Source: Alphaproteobacteria bacterium UBA6347 (GTDB lineage: Bacteria; Pseudomonadota; Alphaproteobacteria; CAAGCB01; CAG-977). Taken from it: 11,164 nt of DNA. Made by a program: the position numbers and the translations under genes. Where the stretch lies: assembly GCA_002440235.1 (NCBI GenBank), contig DJRZ01000017.1, forward strand, positions 1 through 11,164. Reading direction: 5' to 3'. Below are positions 1-6,608 of the stretch, piece after piece. The notes under the pieces are model-generated. The model saw nothing but the letters and a program-made list of their open reading frames with translations. It did no database searches and was not told the DNA's origin. Each line of letters starts with the position of its first letter. Positions within the stretch are counted from its first letter, which is position 1.

Positions 1-767
1 ACCGAGAAATACTTTTTGCCGTTTTCGATCGCCCACTTTTTGTAGGTGCCGGCGACGGGGTGCTGGAAGCGCGTCGGGTTGGTCGAGTTGCCCGTGATGG
101 AAACGTCGACGCCTTCGTGAATCATGATCGCGACGCCTTCGGACACGTCGTCCGCGCCGTAGCATTTGACTTTCGCGCGGTCGCCGTTGGAAAACGCCTT
201 TTCGGAAACGATTTTCAGTTCGCCCGTTTTATAGTCGTATTCCGTTTCGACCGACGTGAAGCCGTTGATGCGGGAAATGATGTAAGCCGCGTCTTTGCCC
301 AAGCCGTTCAGAATGACGCGCAGGGGTTCTTTGCGGACTTTGTTCGCCGTCAACGCGATGCCGATCGCGCCTTCGGCGGCGGCAAAGGATTCGTGACCCG
401 CCAGGAAGCAGAAGCATTTGGTGTTTTCGCTCAGCAGCATGGCGCCCAGATTGCCGTGTCCCAGACCGACTTTGCGCTGATCCGCGACGGAACCGGGAAT
501 GCAGAACGCCTGCAAGCCGACGCCGATTTTTTCGGCGGCTTCGGCGGCGTCCTTCGCGCCGCTTTTGATCGCGACGGCGGCGCCCAGCGTGTAAGCCCAG
601 CACGCGTTTTCAAAACAGATCGGCTGAATGCCTTTGACGATGGCGGCAACGTCAATGCCTTTGTCTTTGCAGATTTTGTCGGCTTCTTCGATATTGGCGA
701 TGCCGTATTCCTTGCAGCATTTTTCAATCTGCGCGATGCGGCGTTCATAACCTTCAAAAAGACTCAT
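1..767 (-). CDS. GGGtGRT family protein (C-terminus cut by window edge)
   Basis: The start at 767 gives a reading frame that stays open to the left edge (255 complete codons). It begins MSLFEGYERRIAQIEKCC and has a perfect AAGGAG seven bases upstream of the ATG. Recognisable conserved blocks are GIQPICFENACWAYTLGAA (about residues 46-64), FCIPGSVADQRKVGLGHGN (88-106), FLAGHESFAAAEGAIGIA (121-138), RVILNGLGKDAAYIISRING (149-168) and SITGNSTNPTRFQHPVAGTY near the edge. These match my memory of the family called GGGtGRT protein, usually about 330 aa. The eponymous Gly-rich motif should lie just beyond the last visible residues (KKYFSV), so about 75 residues are missing. The biochemical function is unknown to me. 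It sits 11 nt downstream of an Fe-S scaffold-like gene whose stop codon abuts this gene's ribosome binding site, so the two are surely co-transcribed and an Fe-S or redox link is inferred. Several Cys residues (C17, C18, C51, C56, C89) are compatible with that. Confidence 0.88.
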   Translation of the reverse strand, partial: MSLFEGYERRIAQIEKCCKEYGIANIEEADKICKDKGIDVAAIVKGIQPICFENACWAYTLGAAVAIKSGAKDAAEAAEKIGVGLQAFCIPGSVADQRKVGLGHGNLGAMLLSENTKCFCFLAGHESFAAAEGAIGIALTANKVRKEPLRVILNGLGKDAAYIISRINGFTSVETEYDYKTGELKIVSEKAFSNGDRAKVKCYGADDVSEGVAIMIHEGVDVSITGNSTNPTRFQHPVAGTYKKWAIENGKKYFS

Positions 768-778
768 TTTCAAACTCC

Positions 779-1483
779 TTATTCTTTGCGCGGATCGATG
801 ACTTTGACGGCGTCGGCGAAACGACCTTTGGTCGAAACGTTCTTTTCAAACGCTTCTTTCGGATCGACGCCTTTTTTGATGGCTTCCATCATTTTGCCCA
901 GATTGACGGTCTTGTAGCCGATGACTTCGCCGTTGTCGTCCAGACCTTCCGCCAGAACGTAGCCTTCCGCCATTTCCAGATAGCGGACGCCCTTGGGTTC
1001 GGTGGAATACATCGTGCCGACCTGCGAACGCAAGCCTTTGCCCAAATCTTCCAGTCCCGCGCCGACGGGCAAGCCGTTGTCGGAAAACGCCGACTGCGTG
1101 CGCCCGTACACGATTTGCAGGAACAGTTCGCGCATCGCGACGTTGATCGCGTCGCAGACCAAGTCCGTGTTCAAAGCTTCCAAAATCGTTTTGCCCGGCA
1201 AAACTTCGGCAGCCATAGCCGCGGAGTGCGTCATGCCCGAACAGCCGACCGTTTCGACCAAAGCTTCGCGGATCACGCCTTCCTTGACGTTCAGGGTCAG
1301 TTTGCAGGCACCCTGCTGCGGGGCGCAGGCGCCGACGCCGTGCGTCAAACCGGAAACGTCGGAAATCTGTTTCGATTTGACCCATTTGCCTTCTTCGGGA
1401 ATCGGGGCGGGATCGTGACGTGCGCCTTTGGTCACGGGGCACATCTCTTGCACTTCGTGCGAACACATATAAGAACAAGTCAT
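779..1483 (-). CDS. NifU/IscU-like iron-sulfur cluster assembly scaffold protein
   Basis: A 234-aa protein related to the NifU N-terminal/IscU scaffold family, which assembles a transient Fe-S cluster on conserved cysteines in the cytoplasm. The core is visible as GVGACAPQQGACKLTL (C53 and C60), LVETVGCSGMTHSAAMA (C81, matching the GC-x-A/S block of IscU), LPGKTILEAL and C110. It differs from plain IscU (about 130 aa) in two ways. There is an N-terminal Cys-rich segment (C3, C7, H9, C15), and a C-terminal extension of about 100 residues holds GYKTVNLGKMMEAIKKG. I chose the ATG at 1483 because a GGAG lies ten bases upstream; the frame is open further upstream (to 1576) but that would run across the likely promoter. 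The next gene, a GGGtGRT-family protein, starts 11 nt after the stop. I recall this pair as linked in many anaerobes. A cognate cysteine desulfurase is not in view, so a scaffold role is by homology only. Confidence 0.85.
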   Translation of the reverse strand: MTCSYMCSHEVQEMCPVTKGARHDPAPIPEEGKWVKSKQISDVSGLTHGVGACAPQQGACKLTLNVKEGVIREALVETVGCSGMTHSAAMAAEVLPGKTILEALNTDLVCDAINVAMRELFLQIVYGRTQSAFSDNGLPVGAGLEDLGKGLRSQVGTMYSTEPKGVRYLEMAEGYVLAEGLDDNGEVIGYKTVNLGKMMEAIKKGVDPKEAFEKNVSTKGRFADAVKVIDPRKE

Positions 1484-1523
1484 TGAATGCTTACTCCAGT
1501 AAGAAAATTGAATTACGGGATTC

Positions 1524-1551
1524 GTTATACCCTTTTTGACGGGATTTTCAC
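1524..1551 (-). promoter_or_regulatory. Candidate promoter of the scaffold/GGGtGRT operon
   Basis: On the minus strand, GTGAAA (1546-1551, 4/6 match to TTGACA) lies 16 nt from TATAAC (1524-1529, 5/6 match to TATAAT). It falls between the terminator of the preceding transcript (1575-1600) and the start at 1483, giving a leader of about 35 nt. Two copies of ACGGGATT (1515-1522 and 1539-1546, plus-strand sense) bracket the -10 and could be an operator. This was read by eye only. Confidence 0.4.
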
Positions 1552-1574
1552 ACCTTTTTTTCAAACCCGCGCGC

Positions 1575-1600
1575 AAAAAAAACGGCGGGAAGTCCCGCCG
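1575..1600 (-). terminator. Rho-independent terminator after the pyrG-membrane protein unit
   Basis: Read on the minus strand, an inverted repeat CGGCGGGA/TCCCGCCG (arms 1593-1600 and 1583-1590, two unpaired bases by sequence, in practice a four-base loop) is followed directly by eight T residues (1575-1582). It lies 8 nt beyond the stop of the 1608-2450 gene and separates that unit from the scaffold operon. Confidence 0.9.
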
Positions 1601-1607
1601 CTTTCGC

Positions 1608-2450
1608 TCAGTCCCCGTTTCCGGGGGCGGGCGGAATTTCCGCCCCTTCGATTTCGATGATGGCTTCGGCGACTTTGGCGGCGTCGCGGTAGGACGCGGT
1701 CAGCTCCTTTTGTTCCGTTTCCCGTTTTTCGCGGCGCAAAAGAGCTTTCAGCGAATCCGTTTCATACATCGCGCCCCACAGTCCGATTCCCAGGACGGCG
1801 ACAAGCGTCAGTTCGGCGAAGGCGTTCGTCTTTTCCGCCAGCGGCAGCAGGAAATAGTGCAGGGCGACGATCAGCAGAGTCAGAAACGACAGTTTCAGTC
1901 CGAAACGGTATTCGCGCAGACGGTTCGCGCGCCCCTTGAACGACAGTTTGTAGAACAGTCCGAAGCAAGGCAACTCCATGACGGCGAACGCCAGCAGGGC
2001 GATCAAGCCGTTCGTCAGCGCGATCGATTTCATGCTCAGGTTCGCCCAGACGGGGACGGATTTTTCAATCAGCAGCAAAAACAGGTTGACCAGAACCAAA
2101 CGGACGATGAATTCCGCGACGAACAGCGACAGGAACAGCATCAGCCGTTTCTGGCATTCCCATGAAAAGAAACGCGCCGCGATTTTCGAAAAGCGCGGGG
2201 AAACGTCGCCGCCGCGCAAAACGGCGGTCAGTTTCGGTTTTGGCATGAAAACCAACGTTCCCGCCGTCCGGACGACGAACAAAATCAAAAAGAACGAAAC
2301 CGTCGCGGACAGCACGAACGGCGTCGAAAAATACAGTTCGCCGAACAGCGGGGACAGCTGGAACAGCCCCGCCATCGCCAGAACGTAAAAAACGACGACG
2401 CGCAGGGCGTTCAAGCACACGGCGCGGATTTTTTTCAATTTATCGCGCAT
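1608..2450 (-). CDS. Hypothetical polytopic membrane protein, six predicted helices
   Basis: A 280-aa protein that I do not recognise. Hydrophobic segments at about residues 12-33, 42-66, 102-128, 140-166, 184-205 and 211-229 suggest six transmembrane helices. Basic linkers lie between helices 2 and 3 (KPKLTAVLRGGDVSPRFSKI) and between 4 and 5 (KGRANRLREYR). The C-terminal tail of about 50 residues is charged, looks helical (LLRREKRETEQKELTASYRD) and ends in an acidic Pro-rich stretch. No catalytic motif is evident. The gene starts 16 nt after the pyrG stop in the same direction with only a weak GGGA ribosome binding site, and a strong terminator follows its stop, so it is probably the last gene of a pyrG transcript. 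It could be a lineage-specific transporter-like or envelope protein, but the sequence does not decide. Confidence 0.75.
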   Translation of the reverse strand: MRDKLKKIRAVCLNALRVVVFYVLAMAGLFQLSPLFGELYFSTPFVLSATVSFFLILFVVRTAGTLVFMPKPKLTAVLRGGDVSPRFSKIAARFFSWECQKRLMLFLSLFVAEFIVRLVLVNLFLLLIEKSVPVWANLSMKSIALTNGLIALLAFAVMELPCFGLFYKLSFKGRANRLREYRFGLKLSFLTLLIVALHYFLLPLAEKTNAFAELTLVAVLGIGLWGAMYETDSLKALLRREKRETEQKELTASYRDAAKVAEAIIEIEGAEIPPAPGNGD

Positions 2451-2466
2451 GGCGGCGTCCCTTTCG

Positions 2467-4110
2467 TCAGATCAAGGTGTCCTGTTTCAGCGCCGCGGCG
2501 ATGAAGCCCTTGAAAATCGGGTGGGCTTTGAACGCGCGGGATTTGAATTCGGGGTGGAACTGCACCGCGATGTAGAACGGGTGGTCTTTCAATTCGACGA
2601 TTTCGGGCAGCAACTCGTCGGGCGACGTTCCCGACACGATCAGCCCTTTTTCCTCCAACCGGCGGGCGATCGGCATGCTGACCTCGTAGCGGTGGCGGTG
2701 GCGTTCGAAAATCATGTCCGCGTTGTCGTACAGCTCCGCCGCCAGCGTGCCGGCTTTCAGCTTGCACGGATAGGCGCCCAGGCGCATCGTGCCGCCGACG
2801 TCCGTGTTTTCGTCGCGAATCTGTTTTTTGCCGTCCTGTTCCCATTCGGTCATCAGCGCGACGACGGGGGTGCAGTCTTTGGTGAATTCGGTCGAGTTGG
2901 CGTTTTCGACGCCCAGCAGGTGGCGCGCGGCTTCGATCACCGCCGTCTGCATGCCCAGACAAATGCCGAAGAACGGGATTTTCTTTTCGCGGGCGTAGCG
3001 TTCGGCGATCATTTTACCTTCGACGCCGCGGTTTCCGAAACCGCCGGGGACGAGAACGCCGTGAATGCCCGCGAACGCGCGGTCGATTTCGTCGGGCGAC
3101 ATCGTTTCCAGCGTGTCCGATTCGATCCATTTGACGCGGACTTTCGTTTTATGCGCGATGCCGGCGTGGAACAACGCTTCGTTCAGCGATTTGTACGCGT
3201 CGGGCAGACCGCAGTATTTGCCGACGACCGCGATCGTCGTTTCGTGTTCCCACGCGCCGATCGTGTCGATGATGTGCCGCCATTTTTCCAAATCGGGCGC
3301 GGGCGCAGTTTCCAGCATGCCGAAGTGTTTCAGAATCTGCCGGTCGAGCCCCTGTTCGTGGTACTGCAACGGAATTTTGTAAATGCTGTCGGCGTCCAGC
3401 GCGATGATCACGTCTTCGGGCGCGATGTTGCAGAACAGCCCGATCTTGCGGCGTTCCGAATCCGACAGCATCATTTGCGAACGGCACAGCAGGACGTCGG
3501 GCTGAATCCCCGTTTCCAGCAGCTGTTTGACCGAATGCTGCGTCGGTTTCGTTTTCAATTCGCCCGCCGTCGGAATGTAGGGCAGCAGGGTCAGGTGCAA
3601 AAACAGGCAGTTTTCGCGTCCCGCCGTGATGGCGAACTGGCGGATCGCCTCTAAAAACAGCGTGCCTTCGATGTCGCCGACGGTGCCGCCGATTTCGTAC
3701 AGGACGAAATCCTCGTCATGCAGGTCGGATTCGATAAAGCGTTTGATTTCGTCGGTGACGTGGGGAATCGCCTGAACGGTCGCGCCCAGATATTCGCCGC
3801 GGCGTTCCTTCATCAGCACGTTGTAATAAATGCGTCCGCCCGAAACGGAGTCCGTTTTGTGGCACGGCACGTTCGTAAAGCGTTCGTAATGCCCCAAGTC
3901 CAAATCCGTTTCCGCGCCGTCGTCGGTGACGAACACTTCGCCGTGCTGATAGGGCGACATCGTGCCGGGATCGATGTTCAGATACGGATCCATTTTGCGG
4001 TTGCGGACTTTGTAGCCTCTGGCTTGCAGCAGCGCGCCCAAAGCGGCGGACGCCATACCCTTGCCCAAAGACGACACGACGCCGCCCGTGATAAAGATAA
4101 ACTTGGTCAT
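2467..4110 (-). CDS. pyrG: CTP synthase
   Basis: A 547-aa, full-length, two-domain enzyme making CTP from UTP with ATP and glutamine. The N-terminal synthetase domain shows the ATP loop [13 protein letters not shown] (residues 6-18), the UTP/Mg region [20 protein letters not shown] (39-58) and [16 protein letters not shown] (63-78), and [11 protein letters not shown] (139-149). The C-terminal class I glutamine amidotransferase domain has VPGGFGNRG (354-362), the nucleophile Cys384 in FGICLGMQ, and His519/Glu521 in QFHPEF. All catalytic residues are present. The ATG at 4110 has GGAG eight bases upstream. It lies 69 nt after hisI and 16 nt before a membrane-protein gene on the same strand, so partial co-transcription is likely, although a candidate promoter sits in the upstream gap. 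The neighbourhood differs from the more familiar secG-pyrG or pyrG-eno order. Confidence 0.98.
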   Translation of the reverse strand: MTKFIFITGGVVSSLGKGMASAALGALLQARGYKVRNRKMDPYLNIDPGTMSPYQHGEVFVTDDGAETDLDLGHYERFTNVPCHKTDSVSGGRIYYNVLMKERRGEYLGATVQAIPHVTDEIKRFIESDLHDEDFVLYEIGGTVGDIEGTLFLEAIRQFAITAGRENCLFLHLTLLPYIPTAGELKTKPTQHSVKQLLETGIQPDVLLCRSQMMLSDSERRKIGLFCNIAPEDVIIALDADSIYKIPLQYHEQGLDRQILKHFGMLETAPAPDLEKWRHIIDTIGAWEHETTIAVVGKYCGLPDAYKSLNEALFHAGIAHKTKVRVKWIESDTLETMSPDEIDRAFAGIHGVLVPGGFGNRGVEGKMIAERYAREKKIPFFGICLGMQTAVIEAARHLLGVENANSTEFTKDCTPVVALMTEWEQDGKKQIRDENTDVGGTMRLGAYPCKLKAGTLAAELYDNADMIFERHRHRYEVSMPIARRLEEKGLIVSGTSPDELLPEIVELKDHPFYIAVQFHPEFKSRAFKAHPIFKGFIAAALKQDTLI

Positions 4111-4145
4111 TTCAAAACTCCGATGTTTCCGATAGGTTTTCGGCT

Positions 4146-4173
4146 ATCATATAAAGCCGTCCGGCAAAGTAAA
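4146..4173 (-). promoter_or_regulatory. Candidate pyrG promoter
   Basis: On the minus strand, TTTACT (4168-4173, 4/6) lies 16 nt from TATGAT (4146-4151, 5/6), inside the 69-nt gap between hisI and pyrG. A short inverted repeat CGGCT/AGCCG (4141-4145 and 4155-4159) surrounds the -10. No T-rich terminator for hisI is visible in the gap, so read-through from hisI is also possible. Confidence 0.35.
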
Positions 4174-4179
4174 GCGATT

Positions 4180-4548
4180 TCAGCCGTTTTGTTCCGCGTC
4201 GGGCGCGAAGCCCGTCGTTTTTCTGAAAAAGCAGCTGCGGTTGCCCGTGTGGCACGCCGCCCCCGTCTGGTCGATCAGCGCCAGCAGCGTGTCGCCGTCG
4301 CAGTCGATTCGCAGTTCGACCAGCCGCTGGACGTGTCCCGACGTTTCCCCCTTGCGCCACAGCGTTTGGCGGGAACGCGAAAAATAGCACATGCGTTTTG
4401 TTTCGATCGTTTCCCGCAACGCCGTTTCGTTCGCCCACGCCATCATCAGGACTTCGCCCGTGTCGAACTGCTGGGCGATGACGGGAACCAGTCCCGCGCC
4501 GTTGTAGCGGACGTTTTTCAACAGTTCCGCGCCGGAAATTTCCCGCAT
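4180..4548 (-). CDS. hisI: Phosphoribosyl-AMP cyclohydrolase
   Basis: A 122-aa, single-domain HisI that opens the purine ring of phosphoribosyl-AMP in the third step of histidine synthesis. The metal sites are intact. IDCDGD (residues 81-86) supplies the Asp82/84/86 magnesium ligands and Cys83, and GAACHTGNRSCF (97-108) gives Cys99, His100 and Cys106; the C83/C99/C106 spacing matches the zinc triad of the family. RYNGAGLVPVIAQ (14-26) and GEVLMMAWAN (31-40) are also typical. There is no fused HisE domain, so the pyrophosphohydrolase must be encoded elsewhere. The start at 4548 was chosen because MREISG fits the family's short N-terminus and a GAGG lies nine bases upstream. It is divergent from the chorismate mutase-hisC pair, which also serves histidine synthesis. 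Confidence 0.95.
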   Translation of the reverse strand: MREISGAELLKNVRYNGAGLVPVIAQQFDTGEVLMMAWANETALRETIETKRMCYFSRSRQTLWRKGETSGHVQRLVELRIDCDGDTLLALIDQTGAACHTGNRSCFFRKTTGFAPDAEQNG

Positions 4549-4639
4549 TTTCCAACCTCTTGAAAAAAAATAAAGCTTTTTGACCGCGAACGGTGTAAAA
4601 AGAAATCGATATTTGAAAGGTAAGCGGGGGACAACCGTA
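4549..4639. promoter_or_regulatory. Divergent promoter region between hisI and chorismate mutase
   Basis: A 91-nt AT-rich spacer between two divergent genes must hold start signals for both. For the minus strand (hisI), a TTTACA -35-like hexamer (4594-4599, 5/6) has only weak -10 candidates (TTTATT at 4569-4574 with a long 19-nt spacer). For the plus strand, TTGACC (4580-4585) is a good -35 but no convincing -10 follows at 16-18 nt. I see no leader peptide or T-box-like structure here. Confidence 0.3.
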
Positions 4640-5494
4640 ATGCAAGAGGAAACTTCTTTGACGGAATTGCGCGCGCAAATCGACGCCGTGGACGATGCGA
4701 TGCACGATTTGCTGATGAAGCGCGCCGCTTTGGTCGAACAGGTCGGACGCGCCAAAGCCGCGCGGGACGATTCGGGCGCCAAGGGCGTTCTGCGTCCCAA
4801 ACGCGAAATCGAAATCATGCGCCGCCTGTGGAACAGGCACAAAGGCGCGCTGGACAGGGAAGTCGTGATGCGCGTGTGGCGCGAAATCATCAGCGCGTGC
4901 GTCAACCTGCAATCCCCCTTGACTTTGGCGGCGTTCATGCCCGAACGCGGATCGGGGCTGGCGGAAACCGCGCGCGGCTATTTCGGCGCCTTCACGCCCG
5001 TGATGCCGTGCTGTTCCGTCAATCTGGTGTTAAAGGAATTGACGCAGGGCGAGGCGGACGTCGCGCTGTTGCCGCTGTACGCGGACAAACAGGCGTGCTG
5101 GTGGTACGCCGTCGCGCAGGAATACAAGCGCAGCGTCGGCGTGTTTCTGAAACTGCCGTTCGAAGGATCGGGCGCCGGACTGCGGGACGGAGGGACGGCT
5201 TACGCTTTGGCAAAGATGCCGTACGAACGGACGGGCGACGACAAAACCCTGCTGGTCGCGGAAACGGACGGCACGATCAGTCTGTCGACGCTGGATCTGA
5301 TTTTGAAATCCGGCGGAATCGCGACCAACACGATTTGCGACACGTACAATCCCGACATGATGCGCAAAGCCTATCTGTTCGAAGTCGACGGCTGGCTGTC
5401 CGACCGCGACGAACGGCTGGGCGCCCTTGTCGAAAAGGAAAACGGAAAGATAACGACTTTGCGCGTTATCGGCGGCTATCCCGCCAAACTGTAA
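4640..5494 (+). CDS. Chorismate mutase (AroQ class II) with alphaproteobacterial C-terminal domain
   Basis: A 284-aa protein. Residues about 6-92 form an all-helical AroQ chorismate mutase domain, converting chorismate to prephenate for Phe/Tyr synthesis. Active-site residues of the E. coli domain map to Arg11, Arg28, Lys39, Arg55/Glu56 and probably Gln91 (LTELRAQIDAVDDAMHDLL, KRAALVEQVGRAKA, LRPKREIEIM). The remaining 190 residues (LTLAAFMPERGS to VIGGYPAKL) recall the substrate-binding fold of prephenate dehydratase but lack the glycine-rich GPxGTFS-type and TRF-type motifs. From memory, many alphaproteobacterial chorismate mutases have such a tail (GEADVALLPL, then WW, then LPF). The start at 4640 is preferred because it begins the domain directly and has a G-rich GGGGGA upstream; a TTG further up (4580) stays in frame but falls in the promoter region. 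The hisC start follows the stop by 11 nt. Confidence 0.9.
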   Translation: MQEETSLTELRAQIDAVDDAMHDLLMKRAALVEQVGRAKAARDDSGAKGVLRPKREIEIMRRLWNRHKGALDREVVMRVWREIISACVNLQSPLTLAAFMPERGSGLAETARGYFGAFTPVMPCCSVNLVLKELTQGEADVALLPLYADKQACWWYAVAQEYKRSVGVFLKLPFEGSGAGLRDGGTAYALAKMPYERTGDDKTLLVAETDGTISLSTLDLILKSGGIATNTICDTYNPDMMRKAYLFEVDGWLSDRDERLGALVEKENGKITTLRVIGGYPAKL

Positions 5495-5505
5495 AGGTGA
5501 ATTTG

Positions 5506-6597
5506 ATGCGAAACGATCCCGTTCCCGCGCATTTAAGCGTGATGTCCCTGAAACCCTACGTCGGCGGCGCGAGCGCCGTCGCGGGCAGGGACAAAGTGAT
5601 CAAACTGTCGTCGAACGAGGGCGCTTTCGGCGCGAATCCGGCGGCGGTGAAAGCGTGCCGCGATTTCGCGGAAAACATTTTCCGCTATCCCGACGGCGGT
5701 TGCGCCGCTTTGCGCCGAGCCGTCGCCGACGTTCACGGGCTGGACGCGGACAGAATCGTTTGCGGCAACGGGTCGGACGAACTGATCGGTCTGTTGTGCC
5801 ACGCCTATCTGCGCGAACACGACGAGGTCGTCATCACGCAATACGCTTTTCTGATGTACCGTCTGTACGCCGTCGGTTGCGGCGCTCAGCCCGTCACCGT
5901 TCCGGAAAAGAATTTCAGAGTCGACGTCGACGCGATTTTAAAAGTGGTGACGCCGAAAACCCGCATGATTTTCATCGCCAACCCCGGCAATCCGACGGGA
6001 ACGTACCTGACCAAAGAGGAAATCCGCCGTTTGTGCCGATGCCTGCCCGAAAACATCGTCGTCGTTCTGGACGCCGCCTACGCCGAATTCGTCGACGCGG
6101 CGGATTACGACGCGGGCGCCGCGCTGGTCGAAGAGTTTCCGAACGTCGTGATGCTGCGGACGTTTTCCAAAATTTACGGTCTGGGCGGCGTTCGTCTGGG
6201 GTGGTGCTACGCGTCGCGCGACATCGCGGACGTTTTGAACCGCGTTCGCGGTCCGTTCAACGTCAACGCGTTCGCGCAGGTCGCCGGAATCGCCGCCGTC
6301 CGCGACAGGGACTTCGTCAAAAAATCCTTTGAGCACAATAAAAAACACCGCGCTCTGCTGACCGACGGATTGACGGAAATCGGGCTGACGGTCACGCCGT
6401 CGGTCGCGAACTTCGTGCTGGTTCATTTTCCGCAAACGGGAAAAACGGCTGAAAAAGCCGACGCGCTTCTGCAAAGCCGCGGCATTATCGTGCGTCGCGT
6501 CGCGTCCTACGGTTTGCCGGACGCGTTGCGCGTGACGATCGGAAACGCCGAGGAAACGGCGGCTTTGCTGGCGGCGTTAAAGGATTTTATGGCGTAA
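5506..6597 (+). CDS. hisC: Histidinol-phosphate aminotransferase (class I/II, PLP)
   Basis: A 363-aa PLP aminotransferase of the HisC family, which converts imidazole-acetol phosphate to histidinol phosphate. Near chorismate mutase it may also act on aromatic keto acids. Motifs are SLKPYVGG (near residue 15), KLSSNEGAFG, FRYPDGG, GNGSDELIGLL, FIANPGNPTGTY, DAAYAEFV, and the PLP lysine Lys222 in TFSKIYGLGGVRLGW; the C-terminal RRVASYGLPDALRVTIG carries the substrate-carboxylate arginine. The ATG at 5506 has AAGGTG upstream, overlapping the preceding gene's stop codon, so translation is probably coupled. HisC proteins beside chorismate mutase in alphaproteobacteria often belong to a group with broad aromatic/His specificity. 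The converging neighbour ends 11 nt downstream and no terminator is visible between them. Confidence 0.95.
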   Translation: MRNDPVPAHLSVMSLKPYVGGASAVAGRDKVIKLSSNEGAFGANPAAVKACRDFAENIFRYPDGGCAALRRAVADVHGLDADRIVCGNGSDELIGLLCHAYLREHDEVVITQYAFLMYRLYAVGCGAQPVTVPEKNFRVDVDAILKVVTPKTRMIFIANPGNPTGTYLTKEEIRRLCRCLPENIVVVLDAAYAEFVDAADYDAGAALVEEFPNVVMLRTFSKIYGLGGVRLGWCYASRDIADVLNRVRGPFNVNAFAQVAGIAAVRDRDFVKKSFEHNKKHRALLTDGLTEIGLTVTPSVANFVLVHFPQTGKTAEKADALLQSRGIIVRRVASYGLPDALRVTIGNAEETAALLAALKDFMA

Positions 6598-6608
6598 GAG
6601 CCGTTCCG

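Noticed and set aside
60..917. A 285-codon open frame on the plus strand across the GGGtGRT gene
   Set aside because: It is antisense to two well-conserved genes with good ribosome binding sites, and the protein resembles nothing.
1484..1576. Longer N-terminus for the scaffold protein (in-frame start at 1576)
   Set aside because: The added 31 residues have no family counterpart and span the candidate promoter and the preceding terminator's T-run.
2449..3654. A 401-codon open frame on the plus strand antisense to pyrG
   Set aside because: It is a codon-bias shadow of pyrG. It has low-complexity Arg/Phe/Asp-rich composition and no recognisable domain, and the opposite strand encodes an intact CTP synthase.
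4828..5505. N-terminal extension of hisC into the chorismate mutase gene
   Set aside because: The frame is open, but the extension is Arg-rich shadow sequence of the mutase. The ATG at 5506 has a proper ribosome binding site and starts where HisC homology starts.
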